DNA from: Alloalcanivorax marinus
Lineage (GTDB): Bacteria > Pseudomonadota > Gammaproteobacteria > Pseudomonadales > Alcanivoracaceae
Assembly: GCF_016906305.1 (NCBI RefSeq)
Contig: NZ_JADDOL010000017.1
Span: 20,975-84,974 of the forward strand
Length of the DNA stretch: 64,000 bases
Direction: 5' to 3'
A program made the position numbers and the translations under genes. This document shows positions 24,796 to 32,164 of the stretch, piece after piece (within the stretch, counting starts at the first letter, position 1; the number at the start of each line of letters is the position of its first letter). The notes below the pieces were generated by a model. That model ran no database searches, had not been told where the DNA came from, and saw only the letters and a list, made by a program, of their open reading frames with translations.

Positions 24796-26091
24796 ATGAA
24801 AATAATCTATCGCATGGCGGCGCTGACCGCCCTGATGCCGTCGGTGGCCCGCGCCGACACCCTGGACAAGAGCGATACCGCCTGGATCATCGCCGCCACC
24901 GCCCTGGTGCTGTTCATGACCCTGCCGGGGCTGAGCCTGTTCTACGGCGGCCTGGTGCGCGCCAAGAACGTGCTGTCGGTGCTGATGCAATGCTTCGCCA
25001 TCGCCTGCGCGGTATCGCTGGTGTGGCTGATCGCCGGCTATTCCCTGGCGTTCGCCGACGGCGGCGCCGCCAACGCCTGGATCGGCGGGTTGCAGCATGC
25101 GTTTTTCGCCGGCATCGACCGGGACACCGTCTCCGGCACCCTGCCGCAGAGCCTGCACGGCCTGTTCCAGATGACCTTCGCCATCATTACCCCGGCACTG
25201 ATCGTGGGCGCCTTCGCCGAGCGCATGCGCTTCGGCGCCATGCTGGCCTTTTCGGTGCTCTGGGTGCTGGGCGTGTACGTGCCGGTGTGCCATTGGGTAT
25301 GGGGCGGCGGCTGGCTGGCGGAGCTGGGGCTGTACGATTTCGCCGGCGGCACCGTAGTGCACATCACCGCCGGCGTGGCGGCGCTGGTGGCGGCCATGGT
25401 GCTGGGCCGCCGCAAGGACTGGCCCGGCCAGGCCATGAAGCCGCACAACATGACCATGACGGTGATGGGCGCCGGCATGCTGTGGGTGGGCTGGTTCGGC
25501 TTCAACGGCGGCTCGGCGCTGGCCGCCGACGGCAACGCCGCCATGGCCATGCTGGTCACCCATATTTCCGCCGCCGCCGGTTCGCTGGTGTGGATCACCC
25601 TGGAGTACGTGAAGTTCGGCAAGCCGTCGGCCCTGGGCATCGCCACCGGCATGGTGGCCGGCCTGGGCACCATCACGCCGGCCTCCGGCTTCGTGGGGCC
25701 GGGCGGGGCGCTGATCATCGGCCTGGCCGCCGGCGTGGTGTGCTTCTATATGGTGCTGGTGGTCAAACAGAAATGGCGCATCGATGACTCCCTGGATGTG
25801 TTTCCGGTGCACGGCATCGGCGGCATGCTGGGCACGGTGCTGGCCGGCGTGTTCGCGTCCACCGGCCTGGGGGTATTCTCCGGCTACGGCTTCGCCAAGC
25901 CGGAATACGGCATGCTCGAACAGGTCGGCGTCCAGCTGCTGGGCGTGGTGGTGACGATCCTTTACACGGCGGCGATTACCTGGCTGCTGCTCAAGCTGGT
26001 GGGACTGTTCACGCCGCTGCGGGTGAGCGCCGAGGAGGAAAGCCAGGGCCTGGACATCGCGCTGCACGAGGAGCGTGGCTACGATCTATGA
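24796..26091 (+). CDS. amt: Ammonium transporter (Amt family)
   Basis: The 431-residue membrane protein has a cleavable-looking signal (to ARA near residue 20), then eleven helices. The Amt signature DFAGGTVVHITAGVAAL carries the first pore histidine H189 and the substrate-site aspartate D181. FPVHGIGGMLGT carries the second pore histidine H339. FQMTFAIITPALIVGAFAERM is the gate phenylalanine region. It takes up ammonium under nitrogen limitation. Most proteobacterial amt genes follow glnK. Here no PII gene is adjacent, although the PII uridylyltransferase gene glnD is in the window. The nearest start with the signal peptide is ATG 24796. Confidence 0.93.
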   Translation: MKIIYRMAALTALMPSVARADTLDKSDTAWIIAATALVLFMTLPGLSLFYGGLVRAKNVLSVLMQCFAIACAVSLVWLIAGYSLAFADGGAANAWIGGLQHAFFAGIDRDTVSGTLPQSLHGLFQMTFAIITPALIVGAFAERMRFGAMLAFSVLWVLGVYVPVCHWVWGGGWLAELGLYDFAGGTVVHITAGVAALVAAMVLGRRKDWPGQAMKPHNMTMTVMGAGMLWVGWFGFNGGSALAADGNAAMAMLVTHISAAAGSLVWITLEYVKFGKPSALGIATGMVAGLGTITPASGFVGPGGALIIGLAAGVVCFYMVLVVKQKWRIDDSLDVFPVHGIGGMLGTVLAGVFASTGLGVFSGYGFAKPEYGMLEQVGVQLLGVVVTILYTAAITWLLLKLVGLFTPLRVSAEEESQGLDIALHEERGYDL

Positions 26092-26162
26092 GCGACGGGC
26101 GCTTTTTTGGCGCTCTGAGACCATTGTCAGCCCCGGGGCCTTTCGATAAGGTACGGAAAAGT

Positions 26163-26180
26163 TTCGAACGCTCGTTTGAA
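26163..26180. promoter_or_regulatory. PsrA/FadR-like palindrome upstream of the SCP2 gene
   Basis: TTCGAACGCTCGTTTGAA: 7-base arms with one mismatch around 4 bases. The core CGAAC-N4-GTTTG is one base from the published PsrA-type consensus (C/G)AAAC-N2-4-GTTT(G/C). It lies 43 bases before the SCP2 start. Confidence 0.35.
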
Positions 26181-26222
26181 TTGCCCCGGGCGTCGAAGCG
26201 GCATTCAACCAAGGAGACAACA

Positions 26223-26609
26223 ATGAGCGTGGAATTTCTGTCCGACGAATGGTTCGCGAAGGTAAAGGAAATCCGTGAATCCGCCGGCGACGTGCAGGCC
26301 CCCGCGGCGCTTGCCGATCTGGTCATCAACATCAATGTGAAAACCGACGACGGCGAGAAGCACCTGGCCCTGGTCGGCGGCATGATCGAGGAAGGCCAGC
26401 ACGATGACGCCTCCACCACCCTGACCCTGCCCGCCGATCTGGCCAAGCGCATCTTCATCGAAGGTGACCAGTCCGCCGGCATGCAGGGCTTCATGAGCGG
26501 CCAGATCAAGGTCGACGGCGACATGAGCAAGCTGATGTCGCTGCAGTCCGCGCAGCCCACCGACGATCAGAAGCAGCTGATGAAGAAGATTCAGGAAGTG
26601 ACCGCCTGA
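26223..26609 (+). CDS. SCP2 sterol-binding domain protein
   Basis: The 128-residue single-domain protein starts at ATG 26223 behind AAGGAG. It has the SCP2 layout: an amphipathic N-terminal helix, then INVKTDDGEKHLALVGGMIEEG, DASTTLTLPADLAKRIFIEGD and the hallmark AGMQGFMSGQIKVDGDMSKLMSLQS. SCP2 folds have a hydrophobic tunnel that binds lipids or acyl-CoAs. Bacterial stand-alone versions are probably carriers, and no catalytic residues are expected. A terminator follows and a fatty-acid-type palindrome precedes, so it forms a one-gene unit. Confidence 0.88.
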   Translation: MSVEFLSDEWFAKVKEIRESAGDVQAPAALADLVININVKTDDGEKHLALVGGMIEEGQHDDASTTLTLPADLAKRIFIEGDQSAGMQGFMSGQIKVDGDMSKLMSLQSAQPTDDQKQLMKKIQEVTA

Positions 26610-26635
26610 TCCCGCTTCACCTCGGTGAATCGAAG

Positions 26636-26661
26636 ACGCCCGCCTCGCGCGGGCGTTTTTT
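26636..26661 (+). terminator. Intrinsic terminator after the SCP2 gene
   Basis: ACGCCCGC-CTCGC-GCGGGCGT followed by six T residues on the plus strand. Confidence 0.9.
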
Positions 26662-26687
26662 GTTGGGGGTGTTTTCCCGAACCCCTG

Positions 26688-26747
26688 ATCGCGACTGAAG
26701 TCGCTGCTACTGCTCACCCCGGTCGTAGGAGCGACTTCAGTCGCGAT
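26688..26747. repeat. REP-like inverted pair, copy 4
   Basis: Arms at 26688-26709 and 26726-26747 with core GCGACTGAAGTCGC, a base-pair exchange relative to copy 3 (GGCTGAAGCC). The right arm contains the mobA stop codon, so the last codons of mobA are repeat sequence. Site lies between convergent genes. Confidence 0.9.
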
Positions 26748-27291
26748 CCGGCGTCAGCCGGTTGCGATTCTCCAGCCGCCCGTCGATGCGCACCACGTCG
26801 TGGGGCACCCGCTCCAGCCAGCCGCGCACGCTGCGGCCGCCCTGGTCCAGATAGTCGCGGATCGACGGCACCCAGCGCTCGCCGTGCAGCCCCAGGCAAA
26901 GCGGCTGCGGGCCCCGGTCGTCCTCGATCCGGCGCACCCGGCCCGGGTCCAGGCCGGCCAGCAGCAGGCCGGGCAGGGCGGCGGGCGGCGCCATCAGGTC
27001 GCAGGGCAGGCACAGCACCGGGCCGTCGCCGCAGGCCGCCAGGCCCGCCTCCAGCCCGGCCATGGGGCCGCAGTAGCCCTCGCGGCGGTCGCCCACCACG
27101 GTGTCGGCGCGCCGCCGATAGGCGTCCGCATGGCGGTTGGCGCTGATCACCACCGGCCCCGGCGGCGCCACCGCCGCCAGCAGGTGGTCCACCAGCGGCC
27201 GGCCGTCCACCTCCACCAGCCCCTTGTCGCGGCCGCCCATGCGCCGGCCTTCGCCGCCGGCCAGAATCAGCAGCGTGTAGAAAAGATCCAT
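26737..27291 (-). CDS. mobA: Molybdenum cofactor guanylyltransferase
   Basis: The 184-residue enzyme transfers GMP from GTP to molybdopterin-molybdate to give MGD. LILAGGEGRRMGGRDKGLVEVDGRPL is the nucleotide-binding signature (LAGG-x-GRRMG, then DKGL). SANRHADAY and GPMAGLEAGLAA follow, and LCLPCDLM supplies the metal-binding DL. No moaA, moeA or molybdoenzyme gene is in the window. The C-terminus (LTPDRD) is encoded by a REP arm, which supplies the TGA stop. AGGA lies upstream of ATG 27291. Confidence 0.9.
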   Translation of the reverse strand: MDLFYTLLILAGGEGRRMGGRDKGLVEVDGRPLVDHLLAAVAPPGPVVISANRHADAYRRRADTVVGDRREGYCGPMAGLEAGLAACGDGPVLCLPCDLMAPPAALPGLLLAGLDPGRVRRIEDDRGPQPLCLGLHGERWVPSIRDYLDQGGRSVRGWLERVPHDVVRIDGRLENRNRLTPDRD

Positions 27292-27319
27292 GCCGTCTTC
27301 CTGTTGAGGGGTCGTGCTA

Positions 27320-27349
27320 TTGGGCGTGAACCGGGTTATCCGCTATCCT
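27320..27349 (+). promoter_or_regulatory. Candidate promoter of the yoaA-like helicase
   Basis: TTGGGC-N18-TATCCT, in the 102-base gap between the divergent mobA and helicase starts. No LexA box was seen here. Confidence 0.4.
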
Positions 27350-27393
27350 CTGCGCCCAGGCATCGCCAAGCCCGCAGCCGCACGAGACTCCCA

Positions 27394-29406
27394 TTGAACA
27401 GCGCCCGCGACTATCTTAACGACATCGACCGTTTCGGTCGCTTGCTGCACGGCTACCGGCCGCGGGAACCCCAGTTGCGCATGGCCGACGCGGTGGCCGA
27501 GGCCATCGACAAGCGCGGCACCCTGCTGGTGGAGGCGGAGACCGGCACCGGCAAGACCCTGGCCTATTTGCTGCCGGCGCTGCTGTCCGATGGCCCCACG
27601 CTGGTGTCCACCGGCACCAAGAGCCTGCAGGATCAGCTGTTCTTCAAGGACCTGCCGATGGTGCTCAAGGCGCTGGGCCTGCCGCGTAAGGCGGCGCTGC
27701 TCAAGGGCCGGGCCAACTACCTGTGTCCCTACCGGCTGGAGCTGCACCAGGAAGAGGCCCGTTTTCTGACCCGGGAGACCGCCGAACAGCTGCAGATCGT
27801 GGCGCACTGGGCCCCGCGCACCCGCACCGGTGACATCGCCGAGCTGAAGCAACTGCCGGAGGACGCGCCGGTGTGGCCCTGGGTCACCAGCACCGCGGAC
27901 AACTGCCTGGGCACCGAATGTCCGAAATACAGCGAATGCCCGTTGATGAACGCCCGCAAGGAGGCCCAGGAGGCGGACCTGGTGGTGGTCAACCATCACC
28001 TGTTCTTCGCCGACGCGGCGCTGCGCGGGGAGGGCGTGTCGGAACTGCTGCCCAGCGCCAATACGGTGATCTTCGACGAGGCCCACCAGCTGCCGGAGGT
28101 GGCGGCCAACTTCTTCGGCGATTCCCTGAGCACCCGCCAGGTGCAGGAGCTGGGGCGGGACGCGCTCTCCGAGGCGGCGCACTCGGCGCTGGATCTGGCG
28201 GAGCTGAACCAGCGCGTGTCCGCCCTGGACAAGGCCGGCCAGGACCTGCGCCTGAGCCTGGGCGAGCAGGAACGCCGCGCGCCCTGGTCCGAGGTGGCCG
28301 AGATCAGCGCCGTGCAAGAGGCCGGCGAGGCGCTGCTGGACGCGCTGATCGACCTGAACGATTTTCTCGAGCCCCAGGCGCGCTCCAGCCGGGGCCTGGA
28401 GTCCTGTGCCCGGCGCGCCGCCGAGCACGTGTTGACGCTGAAATCGATCCTCGACGCCAACGGCCCCAACCGGGTGTACTGGTTCGAGACTTTCCGCCGC
28501 ACCGTGGTGCTGCACAGCACGCCGCTGTCGGTGGCCGCCCAGCTGCGCGCCCAGCGCGAGAAGCACCCCTGTGCCTGGGTGCTGACCTCCGCCACCCTGT
28601 CGGTGGCCGGCCGTTTCGAGCATCTGCAGAAGCGCCTGGGCCTGGACGAGGCGGATACCCTGCGGCTGGAAAGCCCCTTTGATTTCAAACGCCAGGCGGT
28701 GTTCTACGTGCCCGAGGGCCTGCCGGCGCCGTCCTCGCCGGACTACACCGCCAGCCTGACCCGGGCCATGATCCCGGTGATCCAGGCCGCCGAGGGCCGC
28801 ACCTTCTTTCTGTTCACCAGCCACCGGGCGTTGCGCGAGGCGGCGGCGCTGCTGCGCGACGCCAAGCTGGATTACCCGCTGCTGGTGCAGGGCGAAGCCG
28901 GGCGCCGGGAACTGCTGGACGATTTCCGGCGTCTGGGGAATGCGGTGCTGCTTGGCACCAGCAGCTTCTGGGAAGGCATCGACGTGCGCGGCGAGGCGCT
29001 CAGTTGCGTGATCATCGACAAGCTGCCGTTCGGCTCGCCCGGGGACCCGGTGGCGGCGGCGCGCATCGAGCACATCAACCGCACCGGCGGCAACGCCTTC
29101 CGCGATTACCAGCTGCCCCAGGCGGTGCTGGCCCTGCGCCAGGGCGCCGGCCGGCTGATTCGCGACCCGGAGGACACCGGCCTGCTGGTGGTGGGCGACC
29201 CGCGCCTGGTCACCAAGGGCTACGGCAAACTGTTTCTGGACAGCCTGCCGGGCATGACCCGCACCCGCAAAGCGGAGGTGGTGCAGCGGTTCTTTCCGCA
29301 CATCGCCAAACTGCAGGCGCAACGACTGCAATCATCGCAAACCGGCGAGGCGCCCGGCGCGTCCGCCCCGCAAGAGCAAACCAATGACGCACATTCTGGC
29401 CATTGA
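27394..29406 (+). CDS. yoaA: YoaA/DinG-family iron-sulfur DNA helicase
   Basis: The 670-residue XPD-like superfamily 2 helicase has Walker A ETGTGKTLA near residue 50. Four Fe-S cysteines lie in NYLCPY, NCLGTECPKYSECP. FDEAHQ is the DEAH box. Motifs V-VI are SFWEGIDVRGE and QGAGRLIRD. YoaA works with the HolC clamp-loader subunit on stalled forks in E. coli. The most plausible start is TTG 27394 (LNSARDYLND in line with family N-termini). No in-frame ATG exists nearby, and an upstream-extended frame runs antisense through mobA. It sits next to tsaB as in E. coli. Confidence 0.88.
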   Translation: MNSARDYLNDIDRFGRLLHGYRPREPQLRMADAVAEAIDKRGTLLVEAETGTGKTLAYLLPALLSDGPTLVSTGTKSLQDQLFFKDLPMVLKALGLPRKAALLKGRANYLCPYRLELHQEEARFLTRETAEQLQIVAHWAPRTRTGDIAELKQLPEDAPVWPWVTSTADNCLGTECPKYSECPLMNARKEAQEADLVVVNHHLFFADAALRGEGVSELLPSANTVIFDEAHQLPEVAANFFGDSLSTRQVQELGRDALSEAAHSALDLAELNQRVSALDKAGQDLRLSLGEQERRAPWSEVAEISAVQEAGEALLDALIDLNDFLEPQARSSRGLESCARRAAEHVLTLKSILDANGPNRVYWFETFRRTVVLHSTPLSVAAQLRAQREKHPCAWVLTSATLSVAGRFEHLQKRLGLDEADTLRLESPFDFKRQAVFYVPEGLPAPSSPDYTASLTRAMIPVIQAAEGRTFFLFTSHRALREAAALLRDAKLDYPLLVQGEAGRRELLDDFRRLGNAVLLGTSSFWEGIDVRGEALSCVIIDKLPFGSPGDPVAAARIEHINRTGGNAFRDYQLPQAVLALRQGAGRLIRDPEDTGLLVVGDPRLVTKGYGKLFLDSLPGMTRTRKAEVVQRFFPHIAKLQAQRLQSSQTGEAPGASAPQEQTNDAHSGH

Positions 29407-30046
29407 GACCGCCACCGACGCCTGTTCCGTGGCGCTGTACCGCGACGGCGAGGTGCTGGAGCGGTTTGAACCCGGTGCCCGCCGCCAGACCGAGCGGGTG
29501 CTGCCGCTGGTGGACGACCTGCTGGCGGAGGCCGGCGTCGGTCTGGGGGCCCTGGATGCGCTGGCGTTCGGCCAGGGGCCGGGCGCCTTCACCGGCGTGC
29601 GGGTGGCCACCTCGGTGATCCAGGGCCTGGCCTTCGCCCGCGATCTGCCGGTGGCCGGGGTGTCGACCCTGGCCGCCTGCGCCCTGGCCGCCTTCGACGC
29701 CCACCCCGACCGGCCGCGGGTGCTGGCGGCGTTCGACGCGCGCATGGGCGAGCTGTATCTGGGCGCCTATCAATGCCACGCCGATGGCGTGGAAACCCTG
29801 CTGGCGGACGGCCTGTTCGACCCGGACGACGTGCCGGCCCTGGACGGCGCGGACTGGCTGCTGGCCGGCTCCGGCGCGGTCTATCGGGAGCGGGTGGCGG
29901 CCCGGGTCACCCTGGCGGCGGTGGACGAGGCCGCCGCGCCGCGAGCCTCGGCGGTGGCCCGCCTGGCGGCGCCGCTGGTGGCCGCCGGCCTCACCGTGCC
30001 GGCGGAGCAGGCGCAACCGGTGTACCTGCGTGACCGCGTGGTTTGA
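29384..30046 (+). CDS. tsaB: tRNA t6A37 biosynthesis protein TsaB
   Basis: The 220-residue member of the ASKHA fold starts MTHILAIETATDACSVAL. GARRQTERVLPLVDDLL and AFGQGPGAFTGVRVATSVIQGLAFA form the diagnostic block. TsaB forms a complex with TsaD and TsaE that adds threonylcarbamoyl to adenosine 37 of ANN-decoding tRNAs. It is the non-catalytic scaffold subunit. Its first 23 bases overlap the helicase gene's end, and the yoaA-tsaB neighbourhood is conserved in enterobacteria. Length is close to the E. coli protein (231). Confidence 0.93.
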   Translation: MTHILAIETATDACSVALYRDGEVLERFEPGARRQTERVLPLVDDLLAEAGVGLGALDALAFGQGPGAFTGVRVATSVIQGLAFARDLPVAGVSTLAACALAAFDAHPDRPRVLAAFDARMGELYLGAYQCHADGVETLLADGLFDPDDVPALDGADWLLAGSGAVYRERVAARVTLAAVDEAAAPRASAVARLAAPLVAAGLTVPAEQAQPVYLRDRVV

Positions 30047-30055
30047 TATCGGCGC

Positions 30056-30079
30056 TGATCGCGGCTGAAGCCGCGATCA
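30056..30079. repeat. REP-like single hairpin, copy 5 (degenerate)
   Basis: TGATCGCGGCT-GA-AGCCGCGATCA: 11-base perfect arms with a two-base centre. It is a collapsed REP lacking the CTCCTAC tail, placed between tsaB and the thioesterase gene. Confidence 0.75.
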
Positions 30080-30104
30080 GGCCATGCTTGAGGAGAGAGG
30101 GACG

Positions 30105-30539
30105 ATGATCGAGTGGGACCTGCCCAATGTGCATGAACTGGAAGTGGTGGTGGCACCGGAATCCATCGACGTGCTCGGCCATGTGAACAACACCGAGTAC
30201 CTGCGCTACATGGAAAAGATCGCCTGGCAGCACACCCAGGTGCTGGGTCTGGGCTGGGACGAATACCAGCGCCTCAACCGCTGCATGGTGGCGCGCCATA
30301 CCGAGGTGGACTATCTGGCGCCGGCCTACCAGGGCGAGAAGCTGCGCATCGGCACCTGGATCGTGGAAAACGACGAGCGCATCAGCATCACCCGCCGCTA
30401 CCAGATCGTGCGCGACGCGGACGGCCTGACGCTGCTGCGCGGGCGCACCAAGTGGGTGTGCGTGGCCCTGGACTCGGGCAAGCCGCGACGGATGCCGCCG
30501 GAATTCCTGAGTGGCTACCAGGTCACCGCCCACGAATAA
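30105..30539 (+). CDS. Acyl-CoA thioesterase, YbgC/4HBT hotdog family
   Basis: The 144-residue hotdog protein has IDVLGHVNNTEYLRYME, the 4-hydroxybenzoyl-CoA thioesterase motif (D, then GHVNN) that positions the nucleophilic water. HTEVDYLAPAYQGEKLRIGTWI follows. Start ATG 30105 is behind AGGAG. A frame ATG at 30084 lies before the ribosome site and is discarded. It hydrolyses an acyl-CoA, probably short or medium chain. The substrate is not evident. Only 12 bases separate it from uppP, so they are likely co-transcribed. Confidence 0.85.
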   Translation: MIEWDLPNVHELEVVVAPESIDVLGHVNNTEYLRYMEKIAWQHTQVLGLGWDEYQRLNRCMVARHTEVDYLAPAYQGEKLRIGTWIVENDERISITRRYQIVRDADGLTLLRGRTKWVCVALDSGKPRRMPPEFLSGYQVTAHE

Positions 30540-30551
30540 GGACCTCGCCGA

Positions 30552-31349
30552 ATGGACAACTTTCAGGCGCTGATGCTGGCGCTGATTCAGGGACTGACGG
30601 AGTTTCTGCCGATCTCCAGCTCCGCCCATCTGATTCTGCCTTCCCAGGTGCTGGGCTGGCCGGACCAGGGGCTGGCGTTCGACGTGGCGGTGCATCTGGG
30701 TACGCTGCTGGCGGTGCTGGTCTATTACCGGCGGGATGTGTGGGCCATGACCCGGGGCGCCGGCCAGGGCCTGGTGGAACGGCGCGTCAATCCGGACCTG
30801 CGGCTGGGCCTGCTGGTGGTGCTGGCGACGATACCGGCGGTGGCGGCGGGCTTTCTGCTCAAGGATCTGATCGAGAACGAACTGCGCTCGGCGGCGGTGA
30901 TCGCCACCACCACGGTGGTGTTCGGCGTCGCCCTGTGGCTGGCGGACATTTTGGGTGCCCGCCGGCGCGGCGTGGACCAGCTGGGCGTGGGCAGCGCGCT
31001 GCTGATCGGCCTGGCCCAGGCGGTGGCGCTGATCCCCGGCACCTCGCGCAGCGGCATCACCATCACCGCGGCGCTGGCCCTGGGCTTCCGCCGCGAGGAC
31101 GCGGCGCGCTTCTCGTTCCTGCTGTCGATTCCGGTGATTCTCGGCGCCGGCCTGCTCAAGGCCAAGGACCTGCTGGAAAGCCGGGTGCCGGTGGATTGGG
31201 CGCACATGGCCCTGGGCGTGGTGGTGAGCGCCGTTACCGCCTATCTGACCATTCTGTTCTTCCTGCGCCTGCTGGATCGCATCGGCATGCTGCCGTTCAT
31301 GCTCTACCGGCTGCTGCTGGGCGCCGTGCTGTTCCTCTGGTTCGTATGA
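30552..31349 (+). CDS. uppP: Undecaprenyl-diphosphatase UppP (BacA)
   Basis: The 265-residue polytopic membrane enzyme recycles undecaprenyl diphosphate to the monophosphate carrier of peptidoglycan synthesis and gives bacitracin tolerance. QGLTEFLPISSSAHL (13-27) carries catalytic E17 and the serine/histidine cluster. IPGTSRSGITI is the second conserved loop with its arginine. Eight hydrophobic helices fit. AAGGAC precedes the start. The final ATGA is shared with rsmJ. Confidence 0.95.
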   Translation: MDNFQALMLALIQGLTEFLPISSSAHLILPSQVLGWPDQGLAFDVAVHLGTLLAVLVYYRRDVWAMTRGAGQGLVERRVNPDLRLGLLVVLATIPAVAAGFLLKDLIENELRSAAVIATTTVVFGVALWLADILGARRRGVDQLGVGSALLIGLAQAVALIPGTSRSGITITAALALGFRREDAARFSFLLSIPVILGAGLLKAKDLLESRVPVDWAHMALGVVVSAVTAYLTILFFLRLLDRIGMLPFMLYRLLLGAVLFLWFV

Positions 31350-32086
31350 GCGGTGGGTTGGGTCGTCTGCCCGGCGCCCCCGCCGGCGTCGGCGGTGAGC
31401 CGGTGGCGAGCGCGCAGGCGGCGCGGGAACGGGGGCTGGCCCTGGTGATCGGGCCCGCCGGCGAGGACGGCGCCCTGTCCCTGTGGGACCCGGCGGCCCG
31501 CGCTTTGCCGTTGAAAGTGGACTTCGTCGGCGGCCGTCAGGGCTACCGGCTGGCCGCCGAGCGCACCCGCCACGAGCGCTTGATCAAGGCCCTGGGCCGG
31601 CCGCTGGACGGCAAGGACCGGGTGCTGGATCTGACCGCCGGCCTGGGCCGGGACGCCGCCCTGATGGCCGCCGCCGGTTTCGACGTGACCCTGGTGGAGC
31701 GTCAACCGGTTTTGCACGGGCTGCTGGCGGATGGTCTGGCCCGGGCCGCCGACACCGATCTGGCCAGCCGCCTGACGCTGCTGCCGGCGGGGGAGGCGGC
31801 GGCGATGGACCTGCCCGCCCGGCCCTGGCACGCGGTGTATCTGGATCCCATGTTTCCGGCGCGGGGCAAGAGCGCGGCGGTGAAGCAGGACCTGCAATGG
31901 TTGCAGCTTTTGTGCGCCTATCCGGATGAGGCGGAGGAGGCCGCCCTGCTGGCCCGGGCCCGCGGGCTGGAGGCCCGCCGGGTGGTGGTGAAACGGCCGC
32001 GCAAGGCGCCGCCGCTGGCCGGCCTGGCGCCGCACCACAGCCACGAGGGCAAGACGGTACGCTTCGACGTTTATGGGCCGGCCTGA
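31346..32086 (+). CDS. rsmJ: 16S rRNA (guanine-1516-N2)-methyltransferase RsmJ
   Basis: The 246-residue SAM-dependent methyltransferase is recognised by RVLDLTAGLGRDAALMAAAG (SAM loop), VTLVERQPVL (motif II) and YLDPMFP, the N2-guanine methyltransferase motif IV in the RsmJ form. RHERLIKALG and VVKRPRKAPPL are also typical. It methylates G1516 of 16S rRNA. The first 30 or so residues are poorly conserved. Start by ATGA overlap with uppP. The TGA stop abuts a REP hairpin. Confidence 0.92.
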   Translation: MSGGLGRLPGAPAGVGGEPVASAQAARERGLALVIGPAGEDGALSLWDPAARALPLKVDFVGGRQGYRLAAERTRHERLIKALGRPLDGKDRVLDLTAGLGRDAALMAAAGFDVTLVERQPVLHGLLADGLARAADTDLASRLTLLPAGEAAAMDLPARPWHAVYLDPMFPARGKSAAVKQDLQWLQLLCAYPDEAEEAALLARARGLEARRVVVKRPRKAPPLAGLAPHHSHEGKTVRFDVYGPA

Positions 32087-32148
32087 TCGCGGCTGAAGCC
32101 GCTCTTACGGCCAGGGGGAGTGCCCGTAGGAGCGACTTCAGTCGCGAT
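32086..32148. repeat. REP-like inverted pair, copy 6
   Basis: Left arm 32086-32107 (GGCTGAAGCC form) faces right arm 32127-32148 (GACTTCAGTC form), so the two arms carry different stem variants, each self-complementary. Between convergent rsmJ and plsB. No T-run terminator is otherwise present here. Confidence 0.88.
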
Positions 32149-32164
32149 CGGCCAAGGCGTATGC

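Noticed and set aside
27292..27393. LexA box upstream of the yoaA/dinG-like helicase
   Set aside because: DinG-type helicases can be SOS-induced, but no CTGT-N8-ACAG is present in this gap.
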